A stretch of 64,000 nucleotides of DNA, taken from NCBI RefSeq assembly GCF_019399895.1, contig NC_091873.1, forward strand, positions 6,189,501 through 6,253,500, given 5' to 3'. Of this stretch, positions 24,800-38,773 are shown in pieces (the first letter of the stretch is position 1; each line of letters opens with the position of its first letter). The position numbers and the translations under genes were made by a program. Below the pieces are notes generated by a model, which searched no databases, was not told where the DNA came from, and saw only the letters and a program-made list of their open reading frames with translations. Origin of the DNA: Cardiocondyla obscurior. Taxonomy: Eukaryota; Arthropoda; Insecta; Hymenoptera; Formicidae.

Positions 24800-27700
24800 A
24801 CACACACTTTCTCTCTTTCTTTTTTTTTTTTTCTTTTAGATTGATTGGCCTGCAAGCTTTTGGCTGAAATGCTTCCACAAAGCTTTCATCTTGTTCTTTG
24901 TTTTTTACGCTACGATTTGCGTGTGATAGAGATGCTTGCGCACACCTGCTCGCATTCCTTCCGGAAATGTTTCACCGGCAACGAGACGCTCGAATTGCTC
25001 GATTCACCCGAATACACCGAGCAAGATTTGCGTGTTGCCGAGATAAGCGTGGGAAATATTTTTACGTACAGTTGAACAACGAACATACATACATACAGTC
25101 TAAATAATTTTCGATATTTTATGAAATACATTAATTACACGTGATTACATCGCAAATAAAATCCAGAACTTTAATTTGTGTTTCCAAAGAAAAAAAGAAA
25201 AAAGAAACAAAAAGATGCAAATGACTAAGCGATCGATCGCGAACGTTAGGGAATAAAAAAAAAAAATAGAACTTAATAAATCGAAGGAATTAAAAGTTTT
25301 AAATTGAAATTTCTCGCAAATTTATTCGCGTGGAAGTTGTTGATCAGTTAATCATATTCGAAGATTTGTTAGCGCGGCAATTATACGTCACAACGTAACC
25401 GCAGTGCGCCTGAAAAGTTGCCAGAACGATGACAACTTCTGTTCCATATGGCATCTCCGCGGAATATTTCAAGGTCCTTCATATTCGCATTCCGAGCATT
25501 TGCACGCATGTAAAAGCGCGAGATTAATTACCTAACGTTGTCGTATTTTAAAAATTCCAAATGGCACACGTGCTAATATTAACAACACGACGGAATTAAA
25601 TCGACGAGTATTAATTATTACTCGTCTTTCATCTATTTACGTAATAAAGTCGTGATTTTCCTTACTTGTAACTTTAATTAATTGCCAAGTATAATCGATA
25701 TTAAAATAAATCGCAAAAACGCGCGACGGAATGAGCCGGGCAATGTGCCACGCGTATTGAATTCTTCATAACGACGCAAATGGAGGAAAAGTCTTCACGT
25801 ATGCGCGCACACGTCGTCGAAGGGGATGACAAGCGTCGCCTCGGGTCGAACTCTCCCTCTTGTCACGGAACCGTGACATCTTATTGGAGTTGTAAAATTC
25901 CGAACTTTATTCCTAAAGTTCTATAAAAAAAAATTCTTTTTTTTTCTTATTCTTTTTTTCTTTTTTGCAATTTTACGTCCGCTGATATTACAGCTATAAA
26001 ACTTTCCTAACAATTATCGTAAAATTTATGCTTGCCAGCACGATTGTTGGCTATATAATCGGGCGGAAGAGATGGGCGCAAAATGGAAATTTAATTATAA
26101 TTTTTCATTAAATCTAAAAAACAGTTAAAAGAATTTTACGTCGCCTGTCTGCGCTTTTGTCATCCGCGGTAAAGTACTTATCGTAAGGAAATTCAATTTA
26201 CATACGCACGGTTGGTTATTTGCGATAAAAAAAAGATACGATACGCGACGATGATCATCGAATATTTTCAAGGTACTACTATCCGCCATATAACACTGTC
26301 CTTATACAGCCCGCGGGTGCATGAATTTTATGGCAATTTCGTGGCATGTCTGTACGTAGTGATTTCGTCGTAAAATACTTGTTTTCTATGTATGTATATG
26401 TACCTAGTCACTATACATACACGGTCTCCACACCTTATCTCGTTCGCGTGTACACACGAATTATACTCGCGTCGCGAAACTCCTGTCCTGTGATCGAGCC
26501 CACGTCGACAGGAATCTCGATGCTCACGAGGCGTGCAGGTCACGCGTATGTTCTCGCGTAAGATTACGAGGCACAATCGCGGCCGGCATCGTAATTATAA
26601 ACTATTAACCCACTGTCGTAACTAGGCGCCATTACAGCCGGGCTTGTATCTAGATTCTTAACGTCCTTCTGCAGTACGGAGCTAATTGGATACATTGTGC
26701 GACAAATATAATATTAGAGTAATAAATCAAATACTGTAGCATGCGCGCTATCAAAAAATCATTACAACGTAACGAAAGTCTGCACGTAAATATCTCGATA
26801 TTTAATTAAAACGTAATAATTACGATATTTTAATTATTGGAAAAAAGTTTTAGCAAACCGTTACGCGTATTTAGATTCGTATTATTTAGCAGTAATAAAT
26901 TTTATAACATTTTACATTCTCTACTTTAAAACAAGTTCTTTGTTTTTTTTCTTTTTTTACATTAAAAAAATATATATACTAGAAACATAATAATTATTCG
27001 ATTTGGATATTTAATTCGATAATGTAGTAAGACAACGAAACCTCATCAAGACATCACGCAAGTTTTAAACATATTCTTTTCAGAATTTCTTGTTATAATA
27101 GCGACTCGATTAAGAAACTTCCACCTCGGATAATAAATCTGATCATCTATTTCAGTTGAACGCGCTAAACTCTCTCTCTCTCTCTTTTCAGTTTAATACT
27201 TAAACTTCCTCTGCCATACGAATAAACGTTTCAACGAAATCGGCAGTAGAGTAATTTGGAAAGCTCGCGACATTCCCATCGGGCTTATTCGGCGTAGGAA
27301 TATAATATTATTTGCATAATAATTGCGATATTATTTTTAATTTCATATAAGAGAAATTTCGTGATACAGAAAAATATTTCCCGTTATTATTTTCAGCGGA
27401 AACACGAATTAATATCTTTGCAATTCGTAGATTATTATGTTAAAAAATTTCCAATTAATTTTATTTAATCCATACACGTAACTCTTTTTTTTTTTATTTC
27501 CTTAAAGTGAATTCTCTAATGCAATATGTCGTTGCACGTTAACTTACAATAGCCACGTCGCAAATTATCCCTCCGCTGAACGAAATCGAATCGAATAAAT
27601 AAACACTTTTTTCAACTTTTGTATTTAATTTAATCCCGTAAGGATTCAATAATGAAATCGCGCGGGGTCATCAATCACGTTTACCCGAAATCACTTTCGT

Positions 27701-28811
27701 CCGAGTTGCTCTCACACGTCGCTCAAGCCAGGATAAACGCTCTCGCGAGTGTGAGACCAATGATGGAGCGCTCTACAAAGCTCTCGAAGTTGCCGTCGCA
27801 ACTTCGGACTTTATAGCCGCGCCGCGTCGAATTAGCCTCGCCTCGTTTCACAGCGTGGGGTCAAGTAGAACACCGGAGGTGGTCTGGATAGAGGGGGTCA
27901 CGTAAGCGTTAAGTGGCCGATTCTACGTATTACGGTAATCGCGACGAGTCGCCTCGATAAGCTTCCGAAGGTGCCTGTCGACGTTCACGATCCCGTACGT
28001 GCTTCTCCGCCCCCTTTCCCCCACGTCCCTCTCCCGTAATTTACCCCGCACGAAAATCTCTTCCGATCGACACGTTACGCCCGCGTACCGTAAAACGTGG
28101 GCGGTCGAATAATATCACGACCGTTTATTCTGCACACCTTGCGTTTCCTCGCGCGGAAACGCATTCGCCTTCTCGGTCTCTTTCAGACTTTGCGCTCAGA
28201 CTCATAAGAGAAGAACGAGGACTAACGTAGCATTTCAAATTACTCTTTGTGAGGTCTTACACTTAGAAAGATCTGCATTGAAAAAGCTTCTTTTCTTTAT
28301 TCTATTTTTTTTTTTTTTTTTTTTCAACGTTTCCACAACTGATTCACGAGTTCATTTATTGTGCATAAATTTAACCGGATAAAAAAAAATATATATATAT
28401 TTATTAACTGCGTGTTATTATAATATTCTCTGCATAATATCCGAAATAAAAATATTTAAAATCAATAACGTTAAATAAAATTTTATAAATATATATACAC
28501 GTTGAAATTACATCTGTATATTAATAAATTAATTTCATCATTAAATTATTTAATTTATGCATAAATATTATATGATTTAAAACAATTTGTACTGCACAAG
28601 AATAACGTAATGTTTAAAAAAAAATTACAATTGGTGATTACGAAATTAATTCAACGAGCAGCCGTGTGTTAGTTTACGAAACGATTACAAAGTAACAGTG
28701 TAATATTAACAATTTTGTTACGAAAAGGCTCACGTGAATCCTCGGTATTTCTCTAATGTGCTTGTGAACACAAACGACTACCAATCTAATAAGTCACCTG
28801 TGTCGTACCAG
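21222..28811 (+). other. Rdl: Rdl intron 3 (about 7.6 kb)
   Basis: Non-coding with many simple repeats. A C-rich tract at about 21300-21375 follows the second exon 3. There is a T run at 21849-21861, an A-rich run at 22410-22445, a GC-rich stretch at 23150-23600, TA and GT microsatellites at 24245-24560, and a CT/T-rich tract at 24720-24840. From 25100 to 28800 it is AT-rich, with a CpG-rich patch at 27780-28100. A 223-codon minus-strand open frame (22998-23669) lies in the GC-rich part; I do not call it a gene. Confidence 0.85.
24245..24840. repeat. Microsatellite cluster (TA)n, (GT)n, (CT)n
   Basis: TA-rich stretches at 24245-24290 and 24390-24415 are followed by GT/GC-rich tracts at about 24440-24560 and a T/CT-rich tract with a short CA run at 24722-24838. 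The open frames over this cluster are made of low-complexity residues and are not genes. Confidence 0.9.
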
Positions 28812-29038
28812 GATTTCACGTTGGATTTTTACTTCCGACAATTCTGGACGGATCCACGACTCGCGTTCAAGCCGCGAACGGGCGTCGAGACGCTCAGCGT
28901 CGGCTCGGAATTCATCAAGAACATTTGGGTACCCGACACCTTCTTCGTCAACGAGAAGCAGTCGTACTTTCACATCGCTACCACCAGCAACGAGTTCATT
29001 CGCATTCACCACTCGGGAAGCATCACGCGTAGCATACG
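28812..29038 (+). CDS. Rdl: Rdl exon 4: extracellular domain, loops D and A
   Basis: This 227-nt exon starts after TACCAG and ends CG before GTGAGT (29039). It encodes DFTLDFYFRQFWTDPRL, then ETLSVGSEFIKNIWVPDTFF and HHSGSITRSI. This is the core of the extracellular beta sandwich with ligand-binding loops D and A and the principal-face segment. It starts on a codon boundary, matching the ATG end of both exon 3 copies, and ends two bases into an Arg codon. The acceptor has little polypyrimidine before it, and the frame is open for 78 nt upstream, so splice position rests on homology. Confidence 0.98.
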
Positions 29039-30077
29039 GTGAGTAAAACATTTACAAGCTCCTAGTCCGTAGCTGCCGTGCTTTTTACGTCGTAATATTT
29101 CACAAGCGTCAAGAAATTTTTTTCGCAGCGAGGCTAAGCTTTGAAAGTAATCTAAGCGAAATGCTCTATCCTATCGTAATCCGAGGCTTATTCCAGACGG
29201 TAGCGAAAAGAATGAAAATATATTAAATACGCGCCGTGATAACGAGGAATAGATAAAGGTTAAACGGGCCTTGCCCTTCCTCCGTGCGAGTTAAGTAAAT
29301 TTAATCCCCGAAACGCCGCTTTCGCCGCCAGAAGGAAAACGTTTATGGTACTTTCCACCACGAGCTCATTGTCCTCCATCACCATGCAACATTCGTGGGA
29401 CTTCGGGGAGCAATTGCGCGCGGAACGACAAATTTGTTCCCTGTTACAGCCACCGCTCCGTTCTTACCAAGTAGAAACTCGTATCATTCCACGTATCTAT
29501 CCTTCTCCCGGGCGGTTCGGGAGTGTTCAGGTATTAACGCGCCGACTATATTCAGACGATCCATGCATACCTAACTTGCACCATCCCGCGCAATATCCTT
29601 CCGTTATATTACATGCCCGACTTCCGGATCGGAAGTGCCGAATCGAGCCCGCTCGCTGTCGGAAACGAAAGAAGAATATCGATGAAGCAGCGAGCGAGCG
29701 AACGAGCGAGCGCGCGCGCGCGCTCATTTACGTGAATAATTTTCCCCTGGCTCAACGGGGGTGAGTCATCGATCACTGTCAGCATGTACGAATCATGCGA
29801 ATACGTACGTCCGTATCGTTTTCGTATAATACGTCTCATCGAAGACGAGAGCAGACACGTATTAACGGTACGTCGAATCGATACGGATTGGGTTCTTACA
29901 CGTTAATCCTGGCGTGACTCGGGCGTAATGAGGTCGGCCACGGAATTAATTCCCGCACATTGACTCAACGTTACTCTCGGGGTACAAATGGATTGGCTGC
30001 GAATCCCTGCGTTCGTATATCATAAAAGATTTCGTCGGGAAGCGGCCGTTAAACGGACTTTATTGAATGTGTTTCAG
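29039..30077 (+). other. Rdl: Rdl intron 4
   Basis: An intron of 1039 nt with no gene. It includes a GC-rich microsatellite of GCGA and GC repeats at about 29690-29725. The acceptor is GTTTCAG. Confidence 0.9.
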
Positions 30078-30160
30078 CTTAACGATTACAGCGTCGTGTC
30101 CCATGAACTTGCAGTATTTCCCGATGGACCGGCAACTGTGCCATATCGAGATCGAGAGCT
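30078..30160 (+). CDS. Rdl: Rdl exon 5: Cys-loop
   Basis: This 83-nt exon runs from a GTTTCAG acceptor to GTAAGT (30161). It completes the Arg codon and encodes LTITASCPMNLQYFPM and DRQLCHIEIES. It contains the whole signature Cys-loop, CPMNLQYFPMDRQLC, with 13 residues between the two cysteines. The Glu of IEIES and the aromatic residue formed at the next junction belong to GABA-binding loop B in RDL. The final T starts the codon finished by either exon 6 copy (TTT or TTC, Phe). Confidence 0.98.
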
Positions 30161-33100
30161 GTAAGTACGCAACACGCGCGTGTGTATGTACGTACACGTA
30201 TATATACATTATATAGGTGCATACACAAACGAACAAAGTACAACCTCACAAATATTCGACATTCTCGCTTAGTTCTACTCGACATACACATACTTTTGCG
30301 CATATTATAACGAAAGTCCAAGTGACTTTTCTTGCACTTCAACAGTTGCATATTACTTCTCTCAGAACGACAATCGACTCACCGTATCCTTTCGACGTTT
30401 TGAATTATCGAGCACGTGCACGTAATTTTGAAAGAGAATAACTCGTACAACTTTTCCGAAAAATAAGAAAGAGATTTTTCAAAGGAAACTTTTATTCTAA
30501 TTCGGAAACTACTGACGAGTTTCCTTATCACGGGATAAGCCTTATCAATGATACAGTGATTAGAGTGAAAATTTCACTCAAGGCTTTAAAGAGTTGTTAT
30601 ATAAAATTACGCCAAGATACATATTTCTTTCGATAATAATTCTATCTCGTGAAACTCTTAACAGCATTTTAAAAATAAATAACAATAGTAGCATATTCAG
30701 AATAAATTTAAGATTCTAAAAAAATAAAATAAAATAAAATTATTAATTAAATCCCTGATAAAGTCTGCAATGTCGCGATTAACCATTATATTCGATCGGA
30801 CGTATCTCAGCTTCTCGCTGATTGCGGAACACCAACGATCAATTCCGTGCATGTGAACTCGTGCATGTAACTCGAGAATAACGCCGAAAGCGATACGCAG
30901 AAAGTATCCTTATCAATAGCCGATTGTCGAAGATTCAATGCGATTCGATTTTACATCGCTTTGAACCCTTTTTTTCCAGATAAAAACATAGAAAGACGCT
31001 TCTACTGTGTATATTTGCGTCGAGCGTTAAAAAAAAAAGAAAAAAAAAGAAAAAAAGAATTGTGTCCCCCTCTCCCCCCCTTCTTTATTACACGCTCACA
31101 CAGAGAATACTGTCAACTTCCATAACCCGTCACTCTCCACCTTCCTTCCTCCCTTCTTCCTCCCTCAACTACCGACGGTCTATGCCTTCCCTCTCGCCTT
31201 TCTCCCGACATCAGATTTCACTTCCTTCTTTCTTTTCTATCTTCTCCTCTCTATCTGTCTATCTGTCTGTCTGTCTGTCCGTCACTCGCCACTTCACACG
31301 CTCACTCACACGATCAGTCAGCCACACAAGTGAGAATCACTCCCATTCACCACGTTCACTCACTCGCTCACTCGCCCGCTCTCGCTCACACACCACCGGT
31401 TGGGTTTCCCTTTTTTTTTTTTTTTTTTTTTTTTTTAATTCCATACACAGTGATTGTACGTATGTGACAAAATGGACTTGCAGAATCGGACATTTATCGC
31501 AGCCTTTACCTTTTCACTTTTCTCTCTCGAAAGCGCGCGCGAAAATTGATAAACAAAAAAAAAAAGAGAGAAATTCAACATGTGACACTTCAAATATAGC
31601 GATATATATATTCTTTTTTTTTCTTTTGTCTTCTAGTAATTTTACGAAGGGGAAATAAGAGGGAAATGATGTTATCTCGTCTTCCTCTTTATTCCTCGCG
31701 ATTGTGATTTAATAATAAAGGCCCGATTCTGCAACCGAGCACAGTGTGCGGTCAGTGAGCACCTTAAAAAAGGATCTTCGATGCGCCGTAACAACGGCCT
31801 GTGTATCGATACGCGTGCTGCATACGCAGCTGAATCGTTTACGAGACACGTCTCGGTTAATCGAGTCGCTCCATTAGACTGTAAGCATAGAAATCGTAGG
31901 CTGGCCAGGAGCTATAGCGCGCCATGGGATATCCCTACGCGCGGAGACACATAGCGAGAAAATGTATCACGTACGTGTACGTGAACACGAGCGCGAATGG
32001 ATCCGTGTGTGGGCGCGTGTGTACGTGATGTGTGTGATAACGCTACGTTTCACTGTCACGAGCTCGTGTTGATTGCCGTCACTGCTGCAAATTGCACCGG
32101 TGTGTTAATGTGCAAATACAAAAGAGAATTTCAAGCGCCCTTTTAGAACTGTTTCACCATTTACTCACTTCGCGTTTACCGTCGCGAAATAATTATTGGC
32201 GCTGGTATTAATAATTCGGTCGCGCGGTAACGCACGCAATCGCGGAAATTGGCTGAACAACGGCGTTACACGGTCTAGTTTCTAATCTGCATTGTAATGA
32301 GGCTTGTTTAATAAATAATTCGAAATGTGTGTAAATACAATTTTAACGTCGGGGGCAATTATACTCGCGGCGATACATTCGCGAGGTGGGAGGGGGAGGG
32401 GATACCGAATATAAGATTCGCGAAAGCGAAGCGAGACGTCGGAGGTAGTTAGCGTTAATAATTCCGTGCCTCTCGTTTGACGTCTTGGTTCCGGGCGCAT
32501 AGAAACGTTCAAACCGTCGATTTATTCAGGATGATGGAAAAAGTTTGACTTCAGCCCGCCCCCGCTGAAAGATCTATATTAAAACTCAGCCGGTCGTGGA
32601 ATAGGGTCGAAGGGTCACCGGAAGTCCGGCATACGAGATACCGCGGGGAGTCCCGGCCAAGTTGGTCGATTAGTTTCGTCGAGTAGAAGGCTCGGACTTT
32701 GCCGTGCGCCCTTTCGTCCTTAATTGGTCGTGCGCCGTTCGAATACGAGTTATTGCGATCGTTATAAGTTATCGCGATACATTCCCCGTCGCGAATTACC
32801 AGAGAATGCTCGAGTCGCTAAACTTACGAGAGAATTCGAAAGATTTGCAGGCCACCGCGTTAACTTTTATTCGAGTTCCGGGGATGAATCTTTGTCGCTT
32901 TTTTTGATCGCGGCTGGAGTCGATCGATAAATGCTATCATCAAAAAAATAAATTTTGATTTGCGTCGTATCGTTTTTAGAAATCGTTCGGTTATCTTCGC
33001 TGTGACATTCTTATCTGGCGGCATTTAAAGATACTTCGCACACACGTACATGTATGTTCAGTAATTTTAGTACGTTCCTCGCTTAGGAACCGTCACGATT

Positions 33101-36100
33101 GTAATCTAATAATATTGCCGGCACAGCTCTCACGTGATTTGATTCTGTGATTGACCCGAACCCCTCGGAACGTTTCTATTTATAATCGTAGATTCGATTT
33201 GACGGACGTTTCTAAGCGTAAGTTCACCCCGAAGCATATCGCAGTTGATTTATAAAAAGAAAAGGCAGGAGGCACCGGATTTATAGAACTTTGGAGAGTT
33301 TCTTGATTAGTTTCGGATGGAAAAGTGTCAGGTCACGAACACCGTTTCGCTCTTAACTTACCCATTAAACGGGATATTATTACCTCTCGCGCCGTATCGA
33401 TTTTGTATTTCCACGATGTTGAACAGGAGTAGCCGACGGTAATTTTTGCAATTCGCCAATTTCTCACGGTTTATCAATGTACGAATAAAATAAAATTACT
33501 CCCATCTTATCTCGCGCTTAACCGAATCTATTCCGCGGGGCATACACGCGCTATATATAATCGTACAGTGTCGTAATAAAGGATGGAAACAGATGTGCAA
33601 TTTGCAGTAATCTCAGATCGCGTATCCGTGCTCGTCGACACGAAACGACTGCGACCTTTATGTCAGAAAACAAGGATTCCAATTCTGCATTCCTCGTAAG
33701 GTAGCTTCGACTATAAAAAGAAGCGATACGCATTCAAAATCCAATACTACCAATACGTTTACAGGACACGCTTTGTCACATCCTACGCAAAGACCGTATG
33801 CGAGCGTATTTATGAGCATCCTCCGAAGGGTCTCCACTTTACCAAGTTACCGCTGACCGTGAGTCGTCACGTCGGTCTTAGCTGAACGCGTGATTTCTCG
33901 AAAGTCGCTCGCGGTCATTCGACAAAATAAATACGAATGATGACCGTGAGCATGTAGATCTGCTACGAGAAAAAAAAAAAAAAAGAAAAAAACAGTAAAA
34001 AAAAAAAGAAAAAAATAAGCTAAATAAACACGACATCCTCTTTCTACACTCTGTCGCCGCTAAATAAAAATTTCTCGTGGATTACATACGTCCGATCAAC
34101 AATAACCATTAAAAATAGCATTTATCGTTGCGTCCATAAACTCAGTGGAAGCCAATTTTTTTTATACATATATATATAATTAAATTCGACGATAAAAACA
34201 TGGAGCAAACGTATGTAATCCGCGTATGCGCGACGAACACTTCTATAGAGAATGGAGTCTGTTCCGTCTATGGCGATTTCCTACGAAAGGGACCTATATT
34301 CAGGGAGAGAGATCACGCTGAAACTAGAATCTACCACCGAAGCACACACAGCACGATTGTAAATATATATACTAACGAGAGCTCTCGGCGCTTAGTCGCC
34401 GTAAAATCGTTTCTCCCCCGAGATCAGAAACGCGACGAAAGCGCGCCGTTCAAACACTATCACTACTTTGCCACTTCGCCACTACCACTGACTACCACCG
34501 CCATCACTTAACCGTCACGTACCAATCCTTTTTTTTTTTTTTATCCCCACGAACCTGAAGGGCCTCCGACATATAGCACTGAGCCTCGTGTCCGGGGACG
34601 TAGTAAGGGCCGACGACGGCCAGCCCCGAAGGAGGCTAAATCCAGAAACGACGTGTCGACAATGGTCCGACCGAATTAAAACGCATTGTGCATCTAGCCC
34701 AGCGCATGTAAGAAAGAATCGACTGCAACATTACCCGCGGCGTACTCACGCCGCGGTCACGTTATCGATATGCCTTTGAATTACGCTTGTAACCCGATCT
34801 GCGACTTGTTCCGGTAATACGTTCCTATCCCGCCGACCCTACTCGAGCAACTTTTGTACGTATAGTAGAACAATAGATGTTATTTAACATAGCATCGGTT
34901 TTTCGGCATGCCTCAGCATGGTTATTTAATTTTAATTTTAAGTCTACCTGCAGAATAGGATTAAAAAATGTGTAGCTGAATCAACCATCGATACGTTTGA
35001 AGATTACCGCCCGTGCGAGACTTTTTGCTTTTCGTTTTACAACGATAATTTATTTTGTCCCTTTCGAAACCTTCGAAAGGATTCGACTTTACGTAAACGT
35101 GGTATTAAAAGAGTCTTCAAACTTTGCATCGGTATATTAATTGCTTGGCAGACAAATCGCACTCTTTGAAAATCTCCACCGCTCTAGATTACGTAAAAGT
35201 AAGCGAACCACCACAAAAAAAAAAGAAAAATAAAAACAATTTGCATTTTATTCTTATTGTACATACACACTAAACAAGCCTGATTAATTTTGAATTCTGA
35301 TTCAAAAAGACCTTGATAATATCGCTCGGCGATAGCGTTTGAATTTTAATGGAAGGGAGCCATAAAGCCGGGTATGGAAATTCGCGTTTCTCGCAAAACA
35401 CGGAACACGGAGAATGGAGCATGTAGCATGGAGCATGCAGCACAGCAGGTGAAATGCGCGGCGTAAAGCATGTAGCACATATATGTAAATCTACCTAATC
35501 CCTCGAGCCTGTATGTGTCACTGCAGCATGCCGAGCAGAAAACTCGTTTTTTTTCTTTTTGTTTTTTTTTTCTTTTATTTTTTTCTTTCTTTCTTTCTGC
35601 TTCTCCATATCTACTTATACACTTTCCACTTTTCGCCTTAAACCTAAACTTGCTGCCACTACCATAGTCCCGGGTATTTTGCTAATGTTGCCGCAATCCT
35701 CCTCCCTGCAGTATTCAACAGCCACGACCCCACCCCATTTTTCTGTTCTCCTACGACCTTTTTTATACCTCGTAATGCTTTAATGTTGCCCTCAGTCCAG
35801 GCCCTCTTCATTAAAACTTTATTAAAGTATCAATTTTTATCTACGCTGCACTTAATAATGCGACAACCATCGGCAAAAATAGCAACCGAACGAATGAAAT
35901 AAATGCGCGTAATACTTTTTTAAATTTTTGTTTCTTTTATTTTTGTCTCTTTCTTTCTTTTCTTTTTTCTTTTTCTTTTTTTTTTTCTCGGAACGTGGTT
36001 ATTATTGCCCGCGAACGCGATTTTCTTATTCCGGGATTTCTTTTTAGTTTTGTTTGCAAGTATAATGAGTGCTTGCGATAATAAAAAATCCAATTAAAAG

Positions 36101-37380
36101 ATGAAAAATATCAAATATAAAATACGTTTAAGAAAACGTCTGCATTATTATTCTCTCATTAATGTAACAAGTATTTCTTTTTTTTTTTTCTTTTCTTTTT
36201 TATGTCGAACGCGACGAACAAAACCTGACGTTTCCGGAGCTTCGGATCGCTAATGTTGGACACGTCTGTTGCGGATCGTAACGTCATTATCGGTATCGTG
36301 ATTTTGTGCTATGCCGCATGTCCGCAGCTGTGCCCGTCGTGCAGAATCGCGGCGCGGTGCCGTACATGATAAAACGCGGCGGCATTCAAAATCGAATTCC
36401 AAAAACAAAAGCAATTAATCTGGCATATTCGGAGGCTTACCGCTTAATCCATGTTTGGCCGATGCTCGCGCAATGTAGCCGCCACCGCGACGGAATGCCA
36501 CTTTGGTGCCTGGAATGCGGTGTAACGATCGTAATCACCTAAGATTCAGTTACGGAGGAATGTTTCTCGGTGCGGTATGTACGATAGAGGCCGCGTGGAG
36601 GCATTAGAGAGAATAAATAAGCGCGAATTATGATCGATAATCAACAAAATCCGTGCTCGCGGGATGCTGATTGGTTAGGGAATGCACAACAGCTGACTCG
36701 CCGAGCTGGCTTATCGCATTTACCTCGTCGAGAGCCTTTATTTTGTTATCAATTCTCCACGTGGCCTTAAACGTAAACGCCGCAATCTCGATTAAAAAAA
36801 TATCATAGACGCTTCAGAAGGCATTATTTCATGATTAGACCAAACATAAATTAATATAAAAATACATTATTCTTTGTATAATTTTTTTTTTAAATAAGAT
36901 ATTAAAAAAAAATTTATATAAAATAATCTCCTCGTCTTATCTACAATAAATTTAAATTTTGATATAAAAAGACATTCATAATTTACGACGGCTCTTCTTT
37001 TTGTGACTATGATATTGCTTTTGTAAAAAAAAAAAAAAATTGTTTTCTTTCATTTTTCTTTTTCTTTTGTAATTTTGAAATAATTTAAAAATTAACGACT
37101 ACGTTAATTAAGGACTACAATGCCTATCACGACGACGTTTATGATACAACGGCACGGAGGGCATCCTAAATCGATTCCGCGCAGAGAGAAATTTATGCGA
37201 CAGAATTGGATCGTGACGCAACAACGGGAACCGCTTTAGGTTGCTCGCGCGACAACTTTGCTTCTAATTACTGTACTCCCCCGAGGAACCCCCGCCCATC
37301 CGTTCCAAACCGAACACTACCTCAGTGTCTAATTATTGTATGTTAGAGCGAAGATATTTGTGTTCTTGTTCTCCCGGCAG
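30161..37380 (+). other. Rdl: Rdl intron 5 (about 7.2 kb)
   Basis: Non-coding. It carries long pyrimidine-rich blocks at about 31060-31440 (C/T-rich, with CTGT and CTCA repeats and a run of about 30 T) and 35550-36200 (T/C-rich). A-rich runs occur near 31029-31055 and 33968-34015. Short GCATGTAGCA/GGAGCATG repeats sit at 35418-35480. Frames such as 31062-31658 are translations of the pyrimidine tract. No nested gene was recognised. Confidence 0.85.
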
Positions 37381-37518
37381 TTGGATACACAATGCGCGAT
37401 ATTCGGTACAAATGGAACTCCGGCCTACAGTCGGTCGGCATCTCGAACGAGGTGGAACTACCGCAGTTTCGCGTGCTCGGTCACAGGCAACGACAGACAA
37501 CCATACACCTATCTACAG
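37381..37518 (+). CDS. Rdl: Rdl exon 6, first alternative copy (c-like)
   Basis: This 138-nt exon lies between TCCCGGCAG and the weak donor GTAGAT (37519). It encodes GYTMRDIRYKWNSGLQSVGI, then EVELPQFRVLGHRQR and QTTIHLSTG. This region forms loop F and the start of loop C, so the choice of exon 6 changes agonist sensitivity in flies. The ELPQFRV segment resembles the c form of Drosophila Rdl. It differs from the other copy at 11 of 46 residues by my alignment. Splice phases match exon 5 and exon 7. Confidence 0.96.
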
Positions 37519-38773
37519 GTAGATATTCCCCTCTTATTCGTTCATTCCTTCTGAACTTGGTTCCAAAAGTTCGCGTGGATGATATATGTATGTATATATT
37601 TAATGTCTAAATACCGTACCGCCGTAATGAATTATAAAATAACGCCTCTGGGCGGAGTAGAAAAATTTCTTTTCGTTCTAAAAAAAATATGCGATTAATC
37701 ACACATACACAGGCGATCGTGACGTGCCTCGTTTTCAATATATATACAATATATATATGTACATATATAAATATATATATTTTTTTTTTTTTTTTATACA
37801 TTTATACATGTACATAATATATGTATCGAAAGCTAGACAAGTTGTATGTGTGTGAGCATATATACATATATATTGTAATATGAATCCTGTTTTTACCCGC
37901 ATCAATATGCACCGATCACTGTGTTGTCTTTTCGCGAACACATTTAATAATGTAAGACCAAGCCTGCTACAGTGGGACAGTGTAGTCCTGCAGCCATTCA
38001 TTCCGACCGATCGACTGATCGACTCATTGGTTCTTATTTACACGGAAAACGCAGACGATAATTAAGTCACGCGTGTTCATCGTTTCCCAGATTTGATTTC
38101 CTCTTCACTGTAATGGACGTTATACTATTTTTAATCCCACCGCCCGTAATTGTATATAATTATCAACGTATTTAATTTTATATGAATTATTTTTGAAGCT
38201 TTAAATTTAGATTTATTTTATATATTGTATAAAACGCGGATAATACGCGTCTCTGAAACAAACATGCGTATTTCGGGGATATACAAGTTGCTAATAAATT
38301 AAAAAAAAAAATAGTATTACGTCCATCTTTGACCTAACATCCACCAACTACAACATTAAAACAAATAATCGACACAACGGACTCGTAAATACGGTAAAGC
38401 GCGCCTTCCGCTTCTCGATCATACTCAGCAATCGAGAAGATCGCCCATTACGATCTCTCATTACACGCCAGATAATTCCGCCCACATGCTCCCTTAAAGT
38501 CAGTTCGATTTGGGCTCTCGGTAGCTCTCTTCGCAAGGGTATCCCTCATAGAGAAGGACAGAGAGTAAGATAAACCGAAAGAGACAGATAGATAGAAAGA
38601 AAGAACGGAACGGAAAATTGTGAACGGAGAGAAAGGGGAAAAAGTGAAAGAGAGCGGACTCGTAAGGTTTGATGGGGGTGCGAGGTAAGTGGAGGCCCCC
38701 TCGGAGCTGAAATGCGTTTGAGGGCTTCCGCGAAGGTACGTACCAACCGCGGGGGGTCTCTCTATTTTTTCAG
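37519..38773 (+). other. Rdl: Rdl intronic DNA between the two exon 6 copies
   Basis: Non-coding. It contains a TA microsatellite with a T run at about 37738-37800 and a purine-rich (GA) tract at 38550-38690 just before the second exon 6. The acceptor of that exon is a good pyrimidine tract ending TTTTTTCAG. Confidence 0.9.

Noticed and set aside
24290..24867. Cys-, Ser- and Leu-rich frames of 70-184 codons
   Set aside because: They are translations of TA, GT and CT microsatellites.
31062..31658. 198-codon Ser/Phe/Leu-rich frame in Rdl intron 5
   Set aside because: It is a translation of the long pyrimidine-rich tract and T run; no domain or splice structure.
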